The notes beneath the pieces were generated by a model that ran no database searches, had not been told where the DNA came from, and was given only the letters and a program-made list of their open reading frames with translations. Below, one piece after another: positions 1-10,854 of a DNA stretch of 64,000 bases (within the stretch, counting starts at the first letter, position 1; each line of letters starts with the position of its first letter). The stretch is from the NCBI GenBank assembly GCA_009829735.1, contig CM020619.1:12267777-12331776 (forward strand), given 5' to 3'. This DNA comes from Pyropia yezoensis (taxonomy: Eukaryota; Rhodophyta; Bangiophyceae; Bangiales; Bangiaceae). The translations under genes and the position numbers were made by a program.

Positions 1-1966
1 TCCCGGAGTGCCCGGGTATTGGCTTCGAGTACCCCTAGTTTACCAGGGGTTATCTGGTGGCCCAGATACTCGACCGTCTGTTGGAAGAAGGCGCACTTCT
101 TCAGACGCAGGGTTACCCCGGCGTTCCTCAAGAGGGTGAGTACCTCGTCAACATGTTGTACATGGTCATCCATGTTACGCGAGAAGACGATGACGTCATC
201 GAGGTACACTAGGCAGTTACGCCACTTCACCCCCGACAGTATGATGTCGATAGCCCGCTGGAATGTAGCGGGGGCGTTGGACAATCCGAAGGGCATCCTT
301 AGGAACTCGTACACTCCACTGTGACAGACGAATGCCGTCTTGGGGATATCCTCGTCCGCCACCGGGATCTGCCAGTATCCGGCATTGCAGTCGATGGTGG
401 TAAACACCGTAGCCTCCCCCAGGGAGTCGATGCATTCATCCATCCTTGGTAAAGGGTATGAGTCCTTCTTGGTAACCAAGTTGAGGCGTCGATAATCGAT
501 GCAAAACCGAGGGGTTTGATCCTTCTTCGGCACAATAACGACTGGGGCACCCCCATTCCGACATCGAAGGTCGGATCACCTTAGCTTCACTCATCCTCTT
601 CACTTCTCCATCAACGATCTCTCGTTGCATAGGTCCCGCTCGGTGCGGTTGTGAGCGGGCGGGTCGTGCGCCTGGTACCAGGTCTATACGATGTTGGGTT
701 GCCCCAATGGTCCCCAAGGCCCCGCCTGTCCACATAACGTCATGCTTTCTTAGCATCCGTCGCACCCCTTCGGCTACCGAAGGGGGAAGGTGGTCGAGGT
801 CAGCCTCGGCCAGTGCCTTCAAGGCCTCTTGGTCCTTTGGCGGCAGGTCCGCCGGAGCCGCCGATGGGTTAGGCTTCCCGTCATCGGGTTGCTGTCGCTC
901 GGTGGTCTCGGCGACCGCCAGTACTTCAAGTGGTTCCACTTGACCTTCCTTATCAGGGGTAAGGATATCTCCTTCGTAGAGTTCGGCAATCCCGAGGATA
1001 GTTCCCTTCGGGAGGGTGACTGCCTTACGGCGATAGTTCGCCATCACTAGGAGGGACGACCCTCCTGCTGGGAGGTCTATGAGACCGTTGGCCATGGTCA
1101 ACCCATGGCGCTTGTACGTCCGTAGGTTGGACTGGACTCTGCAGATGCCTGCGAGGTCGCAGTTAACCGGGAGGACTGTCTCTGACAACGGCTCAAAGCG
1201 AGTTCGCTTGGCCAACCGAAGTGTCTTCGGCTCGACGCTTGCGTACACCTCAGCCACGTTAACGTGGCTTCCTTGTAGCGTCAGGTCCCTGACGATAGCC
1301 GTGTGTCCTCGCTTCGTCCCGTCGGCTTCTTGAAGCTCGACGGTCCTCCGGCCTGGCCGGATTGCATCAACGTGAACGTTGATGAAGGTGCACCCCAGTA
1401 TGCAGGGCACCGATAGCGTTTCACATACCAGGAAGTCAACTTCCGTGGTGAGATCCCCGATGGTAACCTGCAGCGACATCGCTGCGGTCGTACGAATGAG
1501 TCGACCATTCGCGTCCTTGATGGTGGGTCCCCGAGTCACTCTGACTCGTGGAAGCCACTTGTCCGGGAGGGTATCCTTCCGGATAAGGTTGGGTCCAGCC
1601 CCTGTGTCCAGTACAGGGTAGTACGATCGTGTCGACTGGGGGTCAACCCCCAGTGTGGCTGATACCTTGAAGTTCTCCAAGGTAAACAACACATGTCCTA
1701 CACCAATATCCGGTGTAGCTCGGGCATCCTGAACAGGGCCCTTGTCTGGTTCAACGTGACGGGGCTTCCCGTCCTCTCCTCCCAACCTTGGAGGTTGGTC
1801 ATCAATCCCCTGACGCCCGTGTCGTCGGGGCCGGAAGGTGTACCCGGGGGTTGATGCGGCGTCGGCTCAACCGCGCTCTCCGTGGGGCTTCCCCCGCGGT
1901 ACTCCGGGGTGGCTTGCTTGGGTAACCCCAGCGCCCCCCGGTCATCCTTCCTCTTACTCGTTTCCC
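1..1966 (-). pseudogene. pol fragment of copy A: protease and N-terminal reverse transcriptase, frameshifted
   Basis: Part of the polyprotein that copies and integrates the element. The 436-1785 segment encodes a retropepsin-like domain with the active-site motif LDTGAGPN, then the linker to reverse transcriptase. After about position 550 the frame changes because a C-run in 'GGGGCACCCCC' has one more C than the same site in copy C, so the RT core continues in another frame to the window edge. The pol frame is entered by -1 slippage at GGGAAAC (minus strand, 1960-1966). The single-base nature of the break makes an assembly error as likely as true decay. Confidence 0.85.
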
Positions 1967-4126
1967 GCCCTTGGTAGGGTGCTGTCCGCCGGGACATCCG
2001 GCTGAGGAGGTGCCCCCGCGACGGCCAGTACTCCACCTGGAGCTGGCTGCCTACCCGGTGCGGGTCCGGGTGCTCGGGCGGGATACCCCCCGGTGGATGC
2101 CTTGCGTTGCGCCGCTGCCCGCCGAGACTCCTCGGGATGAGTGGGCAGGAAGACACCCAGTGCTGGGGACCCCCACACAACATACATCCGGACGTGCCGG
2201 TCCTCCTTGAGTTCGCATCGGGGTAGCCCCGTAGCTGCGGTTGCCTCCCTCGGGCGCCCGAGTGCCTGCTCCCTGGTAGGCCTTGGGTCCTTGGGTCAAC
2301 CGGAACATAGACTCCCCAACCGGTTGGGTCGGCCCGCAATCTGCGGAGGTGCCTCCGTACGTACTGCCCATGTAGGCAGGGGCTGGGGGGGGTTACCCGT
2401 AACCGGGGCATACCCCGTTGTCCGCACATACGGGACGCGCCGTCCCGTTCCTTCGTTGACCTGGACTGGGTTCCAGCCGGGGCGATGTACGCTACCGTAC
2501 CATGTTCATCAATCACCGGCGTCGCCGGTAGCAACAGGTGGCCCTGTTGGTCGACTAGAGGGTCATCCTCACCAATAGGGGTATGTTCGGTCGCCACCAG
2601 TACTGGTGCGGCCTTACGTTCCACCTTCTCTTGCCTCGGTACCGGGGTAAGACTGGGCTTGCCTCCCTCACCCTTGGGCTTCGGGGCCAAGGCACACTCC
2701 GGGTGTAGAACCCGGTAGGCGTCCCCTAGGGACTTGCACATATGCATCAGTCGACTGAAGTTCGTCCGTGCCGTGTTGGCGCCCCGTACGGATATCCGCA
2801 CGTAGTTGGGTACTCCTGCGAACAGGATGGCCCGTAGCTCCCCTTCTCCGAGGAGCTTCCCCAGCTCGTAGTCGAGCTCTTGGATCCGGCGTCCAAACAT
2901 CTCCTCATCCTCCCAGGACTGGGCGGTGGCAGTGCGAAGGGCCCGATAGTGGTCCTCGCACTTGTCCTCACTGAGGTAGCTGCTCAGCAGCTCCTTCAAT
3001 ATCCCACGGTAATCCATGGGGGTGGCCGCGACCCTCATTCCCGGATCGGGGATGCCTGGCGAAGAATGCCTCGCACCCGTTCATCAACAAAGAACGGGAG
3101 GATCTCCAGGGCCAGCCCCTCGTTAACGAGCGCCTTGTCTGCGGCTGTCTTGAAGCTAGTCAAGAAGCCGATGACTGCCAACGGGCGTCCGTTCGGCCCC
3201 CCGAACATAGGGACTCCCTTCATAAGGGTCTGCATAGAGCGGATCGCCCGATGCGACGTATTACGCATCGATCCGATACGGTGGTAGAGCGGCCCTCAAA
3301 CGATAACGTTCCGGAGTAAGAACCGACCGGAAGACCTCGTTGACGATCTCCGTGTCAGCGTCCTGGATATCCAGTCGCTTAGCCAGTTGATGAGCGAACT
3401 CATCGGATTCCATCCGCTTCAGTAGGCTCGCAGTTACCTGCGCGGTCATAGCTTCCACCACTGAAGATGGTACTTCAGGCGTCGGCACCTCGGGAACCCG
3501 AGTTGCCTGGCCTCCTTCGTCGTGGGGTACTGCGAGAGGGTACCCCTCCCCCAATAACCGACTCTCCCCGGCGTACGTATCCGCCGGGTCGTGTCCGCGG
3601 GAGTCCGCTTCGGGTGCTCCGAGCGTATCGCTCCGTGTGACTCCGTTCCAACTCTGCCGACGAGTCGGACCCATACCCCATTGTGTCCGGGGGTTGTCCA
3701 GGAGTAGCAACCCCGGGATTGACCCTGGTGGACTCCGAAAGTAGTCCGGCCGGTTCGAACCGTACCGGTGTGGGGGGAACACGACGGGGTCCCGTCGTGT
3801 GCCGTGTTGACATCAACACTGCCATTGCGTCCTCCGTCCGATCTTGACGGGCGTCGAGCCCGGAAAACCGGGCCTCGATGCGGGCCAATGATGCCATCAG
3901 GGAATCCCCTGGTGAGGAGGCGGCGGAGTGAGGTCGGTCGACGACAGTTGAGGCGGGCCCCCGCCTCCTGCCGTCGAGCCGTGCCAAACGTCGATCCGGC
4001 ACCGGAAAGCATTGGCGTCTCAATGTTATCGATCGGGTTCCCGATCCCGGCTCCCGTAGTCACCTCCGGAGTCGGCGTCGACGCCGATCCGTCATCTTGA
4101 ACGTTCCCCGTCTCTTGGGTAGACAT
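1954..4126 (-). pseudogene. gag of copy A, broken by many single-base indels
   Basis: Homologue of the intact 727-residue gag of copy C, which forms the particle that packages element RNA. Fragments lie in three frames (1954-3038, 3261-3782, 3446-4126). Each switch falls at a one-base difference from copy C, for example GTCGTGGGG versus GTCGTGGGGG, and CCGTCGAGCC versus CCGTCCGAGCC. About a dozen such indels with almost no substitutions suggests poor consensus quality rather than age. The start (ATG ending at 4126) matches copy C. Confidence 0.85.
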
Positions 4127-4350
4127 AGTCACAATCAGTCCACCGATGCAACGATCACCACGAATAAGAGAGCGAGGGGGTAGATTGGGGAGAGTAACAG
4201 TATGTCACAGTCACAGGTAAAAGCTCAACACAATCGATCAGGTCGCAACACCACGAGTACAAGAAAAGGACCGGATCCCTATCCGTGTGCCAGGGCCGAA
4301 GACGGCGTCACCACAAGGGTGACGGAAACCCGTCCCTGCTGCTCCACCAA

Positions 4351-4621
4351 TGTAGCACAATAGGAATCCGTCGCACGTCCACTCTCAGGGAACACTCACC
4401 AAGGGGGATCGGCACCAACGTCACCGGGGGCCAAGGTTGCTGTCCTTGGAGCGCAAGCCACGGTACCAAGATGGGAGCCCAAATGGGAGGGGTTTGTTGT
4501 TCTACCTTGGCCGGCGGTGGATTCGCCACCGGCCCCCTCGTTATAAACCCTCGGAGACACTACTAACTACCCTCCACCCCCAAGATGCAAGTCCTCTGGT
4601 CATACGTAACTTATAGATACC
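4351..4621 (-). repeat. LTR of copy A (5' LTR for minus-strand coding), interrupted at the gap
   Basis: Begins TGTAGCACAATAGG on the plus strand and matches the 363-bp LTRs at 7455 and 17915. The primer-binding sequence (CTGCTGCTCCACCA on the plus strand) ends one base to its left. The match stops at 4621, in 'TTATAGATACC', where inverted pol sequence begins; the remaining ~90 bp of the LTR appear inverted on the other side of the N-gap. Confidence 0.9.
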
Positions 4622-5219
4622 GAGGGGGAGACGTTGATCGGTTCCGATAACGTTATCCCGGACCTACGTCCGNNNNNNNNNNNNNNNNNNNNNNNNNNNN
4701 NNNNNNNNNNNNNNNNNNNNNNNNNNNNNNNNNNNNNNNNNNNNNNNNNNNNNNNNNNNNNNNNNNNNNNNNNNNNNNNNNNNNNNNNNNNNNNNNNNNN
4801 NNNNNNNNNNNNNNNNNNNNNNNNNNNNNNNNNNNNNNNNNNNNNNNNNNNNNNNNNNNNNNNNNNNNNNNNNNNNNNNNNNNNNNNNNNNNNNNNNNNN
4901 NNNNNNNNNNNNNNNNNNNNNNNNNNNNNNNNNNNNNNNNNNNNNNNNNNNNNNNNNNNNNNNNNNNNNNNNNNNNNNNNNNNNNNNNNNNNNNNNNNNN
5001 NNNNNNNNNNNNNNNNNNNNNNNNNNNNNNNNNNNNNNNNNNNNNNNNNNNNNNNNNNNNNNNNNNNNNNNNNNNNNNNNNNNNNNNNNNNNNNNNNNNN
5101 NNNNNNNNNNNNNNNNNNNNNNNNNNNNNNNNNNNNNNNNNNNNNNNNNNNNNNNNNNNNNNNNNNNNNNNGGGGGCTACTTCTAATCCTTAACTTCCAA
5201 TTTGAGAGTCCGAACTGGT
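4622..5219. other. Apparent local inversion carrying the assembly gap
   Basis: Bases 4624-4672 are the reverse complement of the RNase H part of pol in copy C (about 13208-13256). Bases 5172-5219 are the reverse complement of the LTR's right end (about 18194-18238). Flipping the whole segment would restore the LTR on the left and pol on the right. This is most simply a mis-oriented contig piece at a scaffold join; a real inversion is the alternative. Confidence 0.8.
4673..5171. other. Assembly gap (499 N)
   Basis: Run of undetermined bases. From the flanking sequences the missing DNA should hold the rest of the LTR and possibly integrase, the antisense ORF and 3' region of copy B, so the true length may be several kilobases rather than 499. 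Confidence 0.99.
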
Positions 5220-7454
5220 CAACGTCTCTCCCTGTAACAGGGTGCATCCCACTTGTGTATCGCACGCATCGACATCGATGACGAAGGTACCCCGTCTATG
5301 CGGTAACGCAAGGACGGGTGGGGCTAGTAGGGCTCGCTTCAGCGACTCGAATGCCTCCTCTTCGCTAGGCGAAGGGGGTTGGAGTACCTTGGGTAAGGTA
5401 CTGCTCGTAAGAACCGTTAACGGTTTAGCTATCCGAGCGAAGTCCTTGACGAACCGTCAGTATACATTGCACATTCCCAGGAAGCTCTTGAGCTGCGTCT
5501 GGGTGTAAGGGAACCGAGCATCCCGGAGTGCCCGGGTATTGGCTTCGAGTACCCCTAGTTTACCAGGGGTTATCTGGTGGCCCAGATACTCGACCGTCTG
5601 TTGGAAGAAGGCGCACTTCTTCAGACGCAGGGTTACCCCGGCGTTCCTCAAGAGGGTGAGTACCTCGTCAACATGTTGCACATGGTCATCCATGTTACGC
5701 GAGAAGACGATGACGTCATCGAGGTACACTAGGCAGTTATGCCACTTCACCCCCGACAGTATAATGTCGATAGCCCGCTGGAATGTAGCGGGGGCGTTGG
5801 ACAATCCGAAGGGCATCCTTAGGAACTCGTACACTCCACTGTGACAGACGAATGCCGTCTTGGGGATATCCTCGTCCGCCACCGGGATCTGCCAGTATCC
5901 GGCATTGCAGTCGATGGTGGTAAACACCGTAGCCTCCCCCAGGGAGTCGATGCATTCATCCATCCTTGGTAAAGGGTATGAGTCCTTCTTGGTAACCAAG
6001 TTGAGGCGTCGATAATCGATGCAAAACCGAGGGGTTTGATCCTTCTTCGGCACAATAACGACTGGGGGCACCCCATTCCGACATCGAAGGTCGGATCACC
6101 TTAGCTTCACTCATCCTCTTCACTTCTCCATCAACGATCTCTCGTTGCATAGGTCCCGCTCGGTGCGGTTGTGAGCGGGCGGGTCGTGCGCCTGGTACCA
6201 GGTCTATACGATGTTGGGTTGCCCCAATGGTACCCAAGGCCCCGCCTGTCCACATGACGTCATGCTTTCTTAGCATCCGTCGTACCCCTTCGGCTACCGA
6301 AGGGGGAAGGTGGTCGAGGTCAGCCTCGGCCAGTGCCTTCAAGGCCTCTTGGTCCTTTGGCGGCAGGTCCGCCGGAGCCGCCGATGGGTTAGGCTTCCCG
6401 TCATCGGGTTGCTGTCGCTCGGTGGTCTCGGCGACCGCCAGCACCTCAAGTGGTTCCACTTGACCTTCCTTGTCAGGGGTAAGGATATCTCCTTCGTAGA
6501 GTTCGGCAATCCCGAGGATAGTTCCCTTCGGAGGGAGACTGCCTTACGGCGATAATTCGCCATCACTAGGAGGGACGACCCTCCTGCTGGGTGGTCTATG
6601 AGACCGTTGGCCGTGGTCAACCCATGGCGCTTGTACGTCCGCAAGTTGGACTGGACTCTGCAGATGCCTGCGAGGTCACAGTTAACCGGGAGGACTGTCT
6701 CTGACAACGGCTCAAAGCGAGTTCGCTTGGCCAACCGAAGTGTCTTCGGCTCGACGCTTGCGTACACCTCAGCCACGTTAACGTGGCTCCCTTGTAGCGT
6801 CAGGTCCCTGACGATAGCTGTATGTCCTCGCTTCGTCCCGTCGGCTTCTTGAAGCTCGACGGTCCTCCGCGTGGCCGGATTGCATCAACGTGGACGTTGA
6901 TAAAGGTGCACCCCAGTATGCAGGGCACCGATAGCGTCTCACATACCAGGAAGTCAACTTCCGTAGTAATTTCCCGATGGTAACCCGCAGCGACATCGCT
7001 GCGGTCGTACGAATGAGGCGACCATTCGCGTCCTTGATGGTGGGTCCCCGAGTCACTCTGACTCGCGGAAGCCACTTGTCCGGGAGGGTATCCTTCCGGA
7101 TAAGGTTGGGTCCAGCCCCTGTATCCAGTACAGGGTAGTACGATCGTGTCGACTGGGGGTCAACCCCCAGTGTGGCTGATACCTTGGAGTTCTCCAAGGT
7201 GAACAGTACGTGGCCTACCCCGATATCCGGTGTAGCTCGGGCATCCTGGACAGGGCCCTTGGCTGGTTCAACTTGACGGGGCATCCCGTCCTCTCCTCCC
7301 AACCTTGGTGGTTGGTCATCAATCCCCTGACGCCGTGTCGTCGGGGCCGGAAGGTGTACCCGGGGGTTGATGCGGGCGTCGGCTCAACCGCGCTCTCCGT
7401 GGGGCTTTCCCCGCGGTACTCCGCGGTGGCTTGCCTGGGTTACCCCAGCGCCCC
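5219..7454 (-). pseudogene. pol fragment of retrotransposon copy B: protease, reverse transcriptase, start of RNase H
   Basis: A diverged second copy of the same element. Reading leftward it holds the protease (LDTGAGPN in the 6778-7302 segment), the reverse-transcriptase core with an intact YLDD catalytic motif in the 5457-6071 segment, and the start of RNase H. Frames change near 6070, 6535 and 6880. Unlike copy A it carries many substitutions relative to copy C (for example around 6960-6990), so it is a genuine separate copy. Its gag is missing: pol begins at 7454 and directly abuts the LTR at 7455, at the C-run 'CAGCGCCCC' just after where gag would end. Confidence 0.88.
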
Positions 7455-7817
7455 TGTAGCACAATAGGGATCCGTCGCACGTCCACTCTCAGGGAACACT
7501 CACCAAGGGGATCGGCACCAACGTCACCGGGAGGCCAAGGTTGCTGTCCTTGGAGCGCAAGCCACGGGACCAAGATGGGAGCCCAAATGGGAGGGGTTTG
7601 TTGTTCTACCTTGGCCGGCGGTGGATTCGCCACCGGCCCCCCTCGTTATAAAACCCTCGGAGACACTACTAACTACCCTCCACCCCAAGATGCAAGTCCC
7701 TCTGGTCATACGTAACTTATAGATACCGTGACCAGTACGAACTATCAAATTGAAAGTTAAGGGTTAGAAGTAGCCCCCTGATATTAGGGTCACAATACGG
7801 ACAACCATATTGCTACA
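7455..7817 (-). repeat. 3' LTR of copy C
   Basis: 363 bp, TGTAGCAC...TTGCTACA, a few percent different from the partner LTR at 17915-18277. It contains TTATAAAA (7646-7653), which reads as a TATA-like box on both strands; the plus-strand reading points toward the antisense ORF. It abuts copy B pol directly on the left and the polypurine tract on the right. Confidence 0.93.
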
Positions 7818-7830
7818 TATCCCCCCCTTA
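7818..7830 (-). other. Polypurine tract of copy C
   Basis: On the minus strand TAAGGGGGGGATA lies immediately upstream of the 3' LTR, the position and composition expected for the plus-strand DNA primer of an LTR retrotransposon. Confidence 0.85.
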
Positions 7831-8536
7831 GATTCGGCCCGTCCTCGGGTCGAGTTGCATTCGGGTTACCGAATGTAAGTGGGTCGCGTGACTGTTTACC
7901 CGTCGGGTGGGGCTTTGGCCGCCCCGTCGCGACAGACACCCCTTTTCGAGGTTGTCCGAGGGGGGTGCCCCCCTTTGTGTGGTACACACACGATCCGTTT
8001 TCCGGACCGTTAATTTCCCGATGCGGGTTTTTGTTCACGACCCCCCTTTCCGAGGGGTGGTGCAAGCGGATCCGCCACCAGGTGGCCTGGTGGTAGGGGG
8101 GTCCCTCTCGTGTGGACGATTGAGCGGGGGGCGAGGGCTGCCCGCGTTGCGTGGGGGCGGTTGGGGGTGACCCCCCTTGCTTACCCCATGTGTGGGGGTG
8201 GCCCCGTCCCGCCCAGGTGCCTGGGTGGGGCGCGTTCGTAGCCCCGTGCGGCGTGGGTCGACCCGCGTGTTTGTGGCGCTGCTCGTGGCCGTTTGTGGTC
8301 ATAAGCGCGGGTGCCTGCGCTTCCCTGGCTCGTCCCGGTTATCCCACCGTACCGGGTTCGTAGCCGTCGACGGCTTGTGGGCGCGGGGGACTCTGCACCC
8401 GTTATCATGTCCTATCCTCAGGTGCTTGGAGAGGAGGAAGACCTCCTGATCGGGGAGGAGATGGAGGACGACGCGCCTGTCGGTCCCGATGCCGCGCGTT
8501 ACGGGGTGAGCTCGTCTGACGACGACGGGCCCTGCG

Positions 8537-10432
8537 GTGTCCGTCCGTCTGTCGGCCGGAGGACTGTCGTCCGTGTGCAGCGGCACGACGGTGCCGTCGG
8601 CCGGCGGTCAACCCGGCGGTCAACCGCGCGTGGCGGCTTCTACCCCCTCTCTGCCGGCTGCCCGGATGGAGCCTGGTGCCGGTGCCGGCTCACCGCAGCT
8701 ACCTCAAGATGGTCCGCCCTGCGGCGGAGGTGGCGACCCGCAGCCGACTCCGGCTGGTCAAGGTGGTCCGGGTGTCCGGGCGGTGACTCTTCGAGGCGGT
8801 CCCGACGTTGACGCGGGTGGTGGTGGCGGTGCGACACCCGGTGCGGCGGGTCAAGACGGTGCGGGTGTCCGCACGGCCGGGGCTCCGGCTCCGGAGGCTG
8901 TCCAAGTGCCTTCCCCTTCCGAGGCGGGGGCTACGCCGACGGGTGGTGCCGGCGCCGGTACCATACCTGCGGTGCCGCGGGTGTCGAGCGGTCAAGACGC
9001 TCCTTCTCCCATGGCGGTTGACACCGGGAGTTACTCCGGGCGGGCGCCCGCCCTTCTTCTTCCTCCTCGGCCTCGTCCATCTCCGACGTCGGCCCCTCTG
9101 CCGGTGGTGCGTCCCCCGGCGCCCCCGATTCTTCCTGGTCCTGCCCGGGTTGCCTCGTTGGGTGGCGGCGTCGCCGTGGCGGCGGGTCAACCCGCCATGT
9201 CGGTGTCCGACTTGGTGGCTCGGGTTCGAGGCCTCACGGTGCAAGAGTCGATGGAGTCCGATGGGCGTATGCGGGTGGACTTCCACCTGGTGCATCCCCG
9301 TGGAGAGTCCTCCTGCCGCGTTAAGGTGGACCCGAGCTGGGAGCGGGAGTTGGTGCGGCAGGTCAACCAGCCGAACGCGGTCCGGGTGGAACATCATTGG
9401 ATCCTGAGTCAGCCGGACGACCGGCATGCGCAGCTCTGGCGCACCCGGGTGGGACGGGGTGAGGTCTACCTCGACCCCAACTTCGGGGTCTGCGACCTGA
9501 TTGCCCCCGCGTTGCCGCGGGAGATTGACTACCCGGCTAGTGCTCGGGGGATTGCGGCGGCGGCGGAGCCGGTTGCGTTTGGGGAGACGGTGGGCAGTAC
9601 CGGTCGGTATCCAGACTTTGACTACTACCCGGGGGTACCCCCGTATCTGTCGTTGACGGCTCCCTACCCGCCCATGGCGGGGTTGAAGTCGGCGTCGAGT
9701 TGGCGACGTAACCATGGTGTCGTGGCGGATGCGTTCCGCACGGATATAACGTGTGCGTTGCAGACCGGCAACGGTCGTGCTCCGGTATACACTCCCGTGC
9801 GCCCGCCGCTATGGCAGGAGGGGTGGGAACCCGCCCCTGCTTACCGGTTTGACACCGGCTCCTGTCTTCGCTACTTCGGGAGTGTGTTGGCCTCGCGACC
9901 GGTCCACCCGTTGCAGGGTACCTTCACCCTTGAGGTTACCCTCGGGCAGGCTTCATCCTTCTTGCTGTCCGTCCGCCGGCAGGGTCGTCTGTTTCATCTT
10001 CCGACGGGTGTCCGTCGGCACATCGCGCAGTTGGGCGTGGATCTGATAGCCGCCAAGACCGGGTTGGCCCGGGAGTTCGAAGCCCTGCTGGCTGTTCACG
10101 ATGCCGTGAACTGGGCTGGGGTGTTGGCCCTTCCCCCGTACCGGGACCCGCAGGCTGGGGCTTCCCCCTTGCCTCGTCACTCGTTGCGTGTCCGGCGTAC
10201 TCAGCCGGGTGAGCCCAGTTGCCATGGATGGGCATCCACCGAGGCTGTTGCTGACCTGGGTATTCCCATGGTTATCCATGACCCTCTTCGGGTCCTTGCT
10301 CCGTGGTTCGGTAACCCGATGCCGGCGGCGGTTGGCCGTCGTCCCGAGAGTGGGGCTCTGTGGGTGGGGAGCGTGAGGTGTCCCGTCGTCGTGCGGAGTA
10401 CCGCCGTGGGTACGGTGGAGCCCCTTCGGTAG
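8537..10432 (+). CDS. Antisense ORF of copy C, main part (unknown function)
   Basis: A 631-codon ORF on the strand opposite gag-pol, between pol and the 3' LTR. I do not recognise the family. The first ~220 residues are Gly/Pro/Ala-rich low complexity. From about residue 225 ('SDLVARVRGLTVQESM') to residue 560 it looks like a folded globular domain with mixed hydrophobic pattern, many Trp/Tyr/Phe and no transmembrane helix. An ATG at 8407 in another frame starts an acidic stretch (GEEEDLLIGEEMEDD), which may be the true N-terminus joined by a short intron or a frameshift; GTGAGC occurs at about 8504. At the C-terminal end the frame is lost near 10400 and coding appears to continue in the 10360-10854 ORF. 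Extra antisense ORFs at this position are known in some plant LTR retrotransposons; kinship with those is untested. Confidence 0.7.
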   Translation: MSVRLSAGGLSSVCSGTTVPSAGGQPGGQPRVAASTPSLPAARMEPGAGAGSPQLPQDGPPCGGGGDPQPTPAGQGGPGVRAVTLRGGPDVDAGGGGGATPGAAGQDGAGVRTAGAPAPEAVQVPSPSEAGATPTGGAGAGTIPAVPRVSSGQDAPSPMAVDTGSYSGRAPALLLPPRPRPSPTSAPLPVVRPPAPPILPGPARVASLGGGVAVAAGQPAMSVSDLVARVRGLTVQESMESDGRMRVDFHLVHPRGESSCRVKVDPSWERELVRQVNQPNAVRVEHHWILSQPDDRHAQLWRTRVGRGEVYLDPNFGVCDLIAPALPREIDYPASARGIAAAAEPVAFGETVGSTGRYPDFDYYPGVPPYLSLTAPYPPMAGLKSASSWRRNHGVVADAFRTDITCALQTGNGRAPVYTPVRPPLWQEGWEPAPAYRFDTGSCLRYFGSVLASRPVHPLQGTFTLEVTLGQASSFLLSVRRQGRLFHLPTGVRRHIAQLGVDLIAAKTGLAREFEALLAVHDAVNWAGVLALPPYRDPQAGASPLPRHSLRVRRTQPGEPSCHGWASTEAVADLGIPMVIHDPLRVLAPWFGNPMPAAVGRRPESGALWVGSVRCPVVVRSTAVGTVEPLR

Positions 10433-10854
10433 GGTCCTACCGGGCCTCGTATCAGGTGCCACCGGCTCCGGTGGTAGCCGTGTCGGCTCCTGTGGCTCCT
10501 CTGGCTGCGCCAGTGTCACCTCCCGCCCCTGTCCTACATGACGGGGGTCCCCGTCTCTGGTATGAGGGCGTTGACGCCCTTGTTACCCGCGCAATGCGTG
10601 GGGGTCTCTCTGTTAGCTGGGGGGATATCCCCCCAGGTGCTGCGCTGGTTGGGTCAGCGCGTTGCTTCGGTGGCGTGCTGGACCGCCTCCAGAAAGCTCT
10701 GGAGGACGTGGAGGCTGGCCGCAGCACCCTCGTCCAGCTATGCACCGAGGTAACTCGGGTGGTCGACCGTCGTGACGTTGCCGACCGGTGGAGCACGGAG
10801 GTCTACGCGCTTACGCGTGAGTGGCCTCCCTCGGGCAGTGGGTCTACCCACTGA
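10360..10854 (+). CDS. Antisense ORF of copy C, C-terminal part in a shifted frame
   Basis: 164 codons overlapping the end of the main antisense ORF by 73 bases. It begins with an Arg-rich stretch, then a Pro/Val/Ala-rich linker (about residues 33-58), then a helical region with the pattern 'GGVLDRLQKALEDVEAGR' and 'VADRWSTEVYALTRE'. The antisense ORF of the second retrotransposon (26043-28160) also ends with a Pro-rich linker followed by a helical segment (VLNNVVDRVF... QQWSETFTGF). The most likely reading is that both ORFs here were one gene and a one-base change split them; an overlapping second gene is the alternative. Confidence 0.6.
   Translation: MGGEREVSRRRAEYRRGYGGAPSVGSYRASYQVPPAPVVAVSAPVAPLAAPVSPPAPVLHDGGPRLWYEGVDALVTRAMRGGLSVSWGDIPPGAALVGSARCFGGVLDRLQKALEDVEAGRSTLVQLCTEVTRVVDRRDVADRWSTEVYALTREWPPSGSGSTH

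Larger units (their letters stand above)
1..4621 (-). mobile_element. Ty3/gypsy retrotransposon copy A, partial
   Basis: The left edge of the window cuts this element inside reverse transcriptase. Reading on the minus strand from right to left it shows an LTR (from 4351), primer-binding site, gag, protease and the first part of reverse transcriptase. It matches copy C (7455-18277) almost base for base. Nearly all differences are single-base gains or losses, mostly in homopolymers, with very few substitutions. Integrase, the antisense ORF and the 3' LTR would lie outside the window to the left. Confidence 0.93.
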
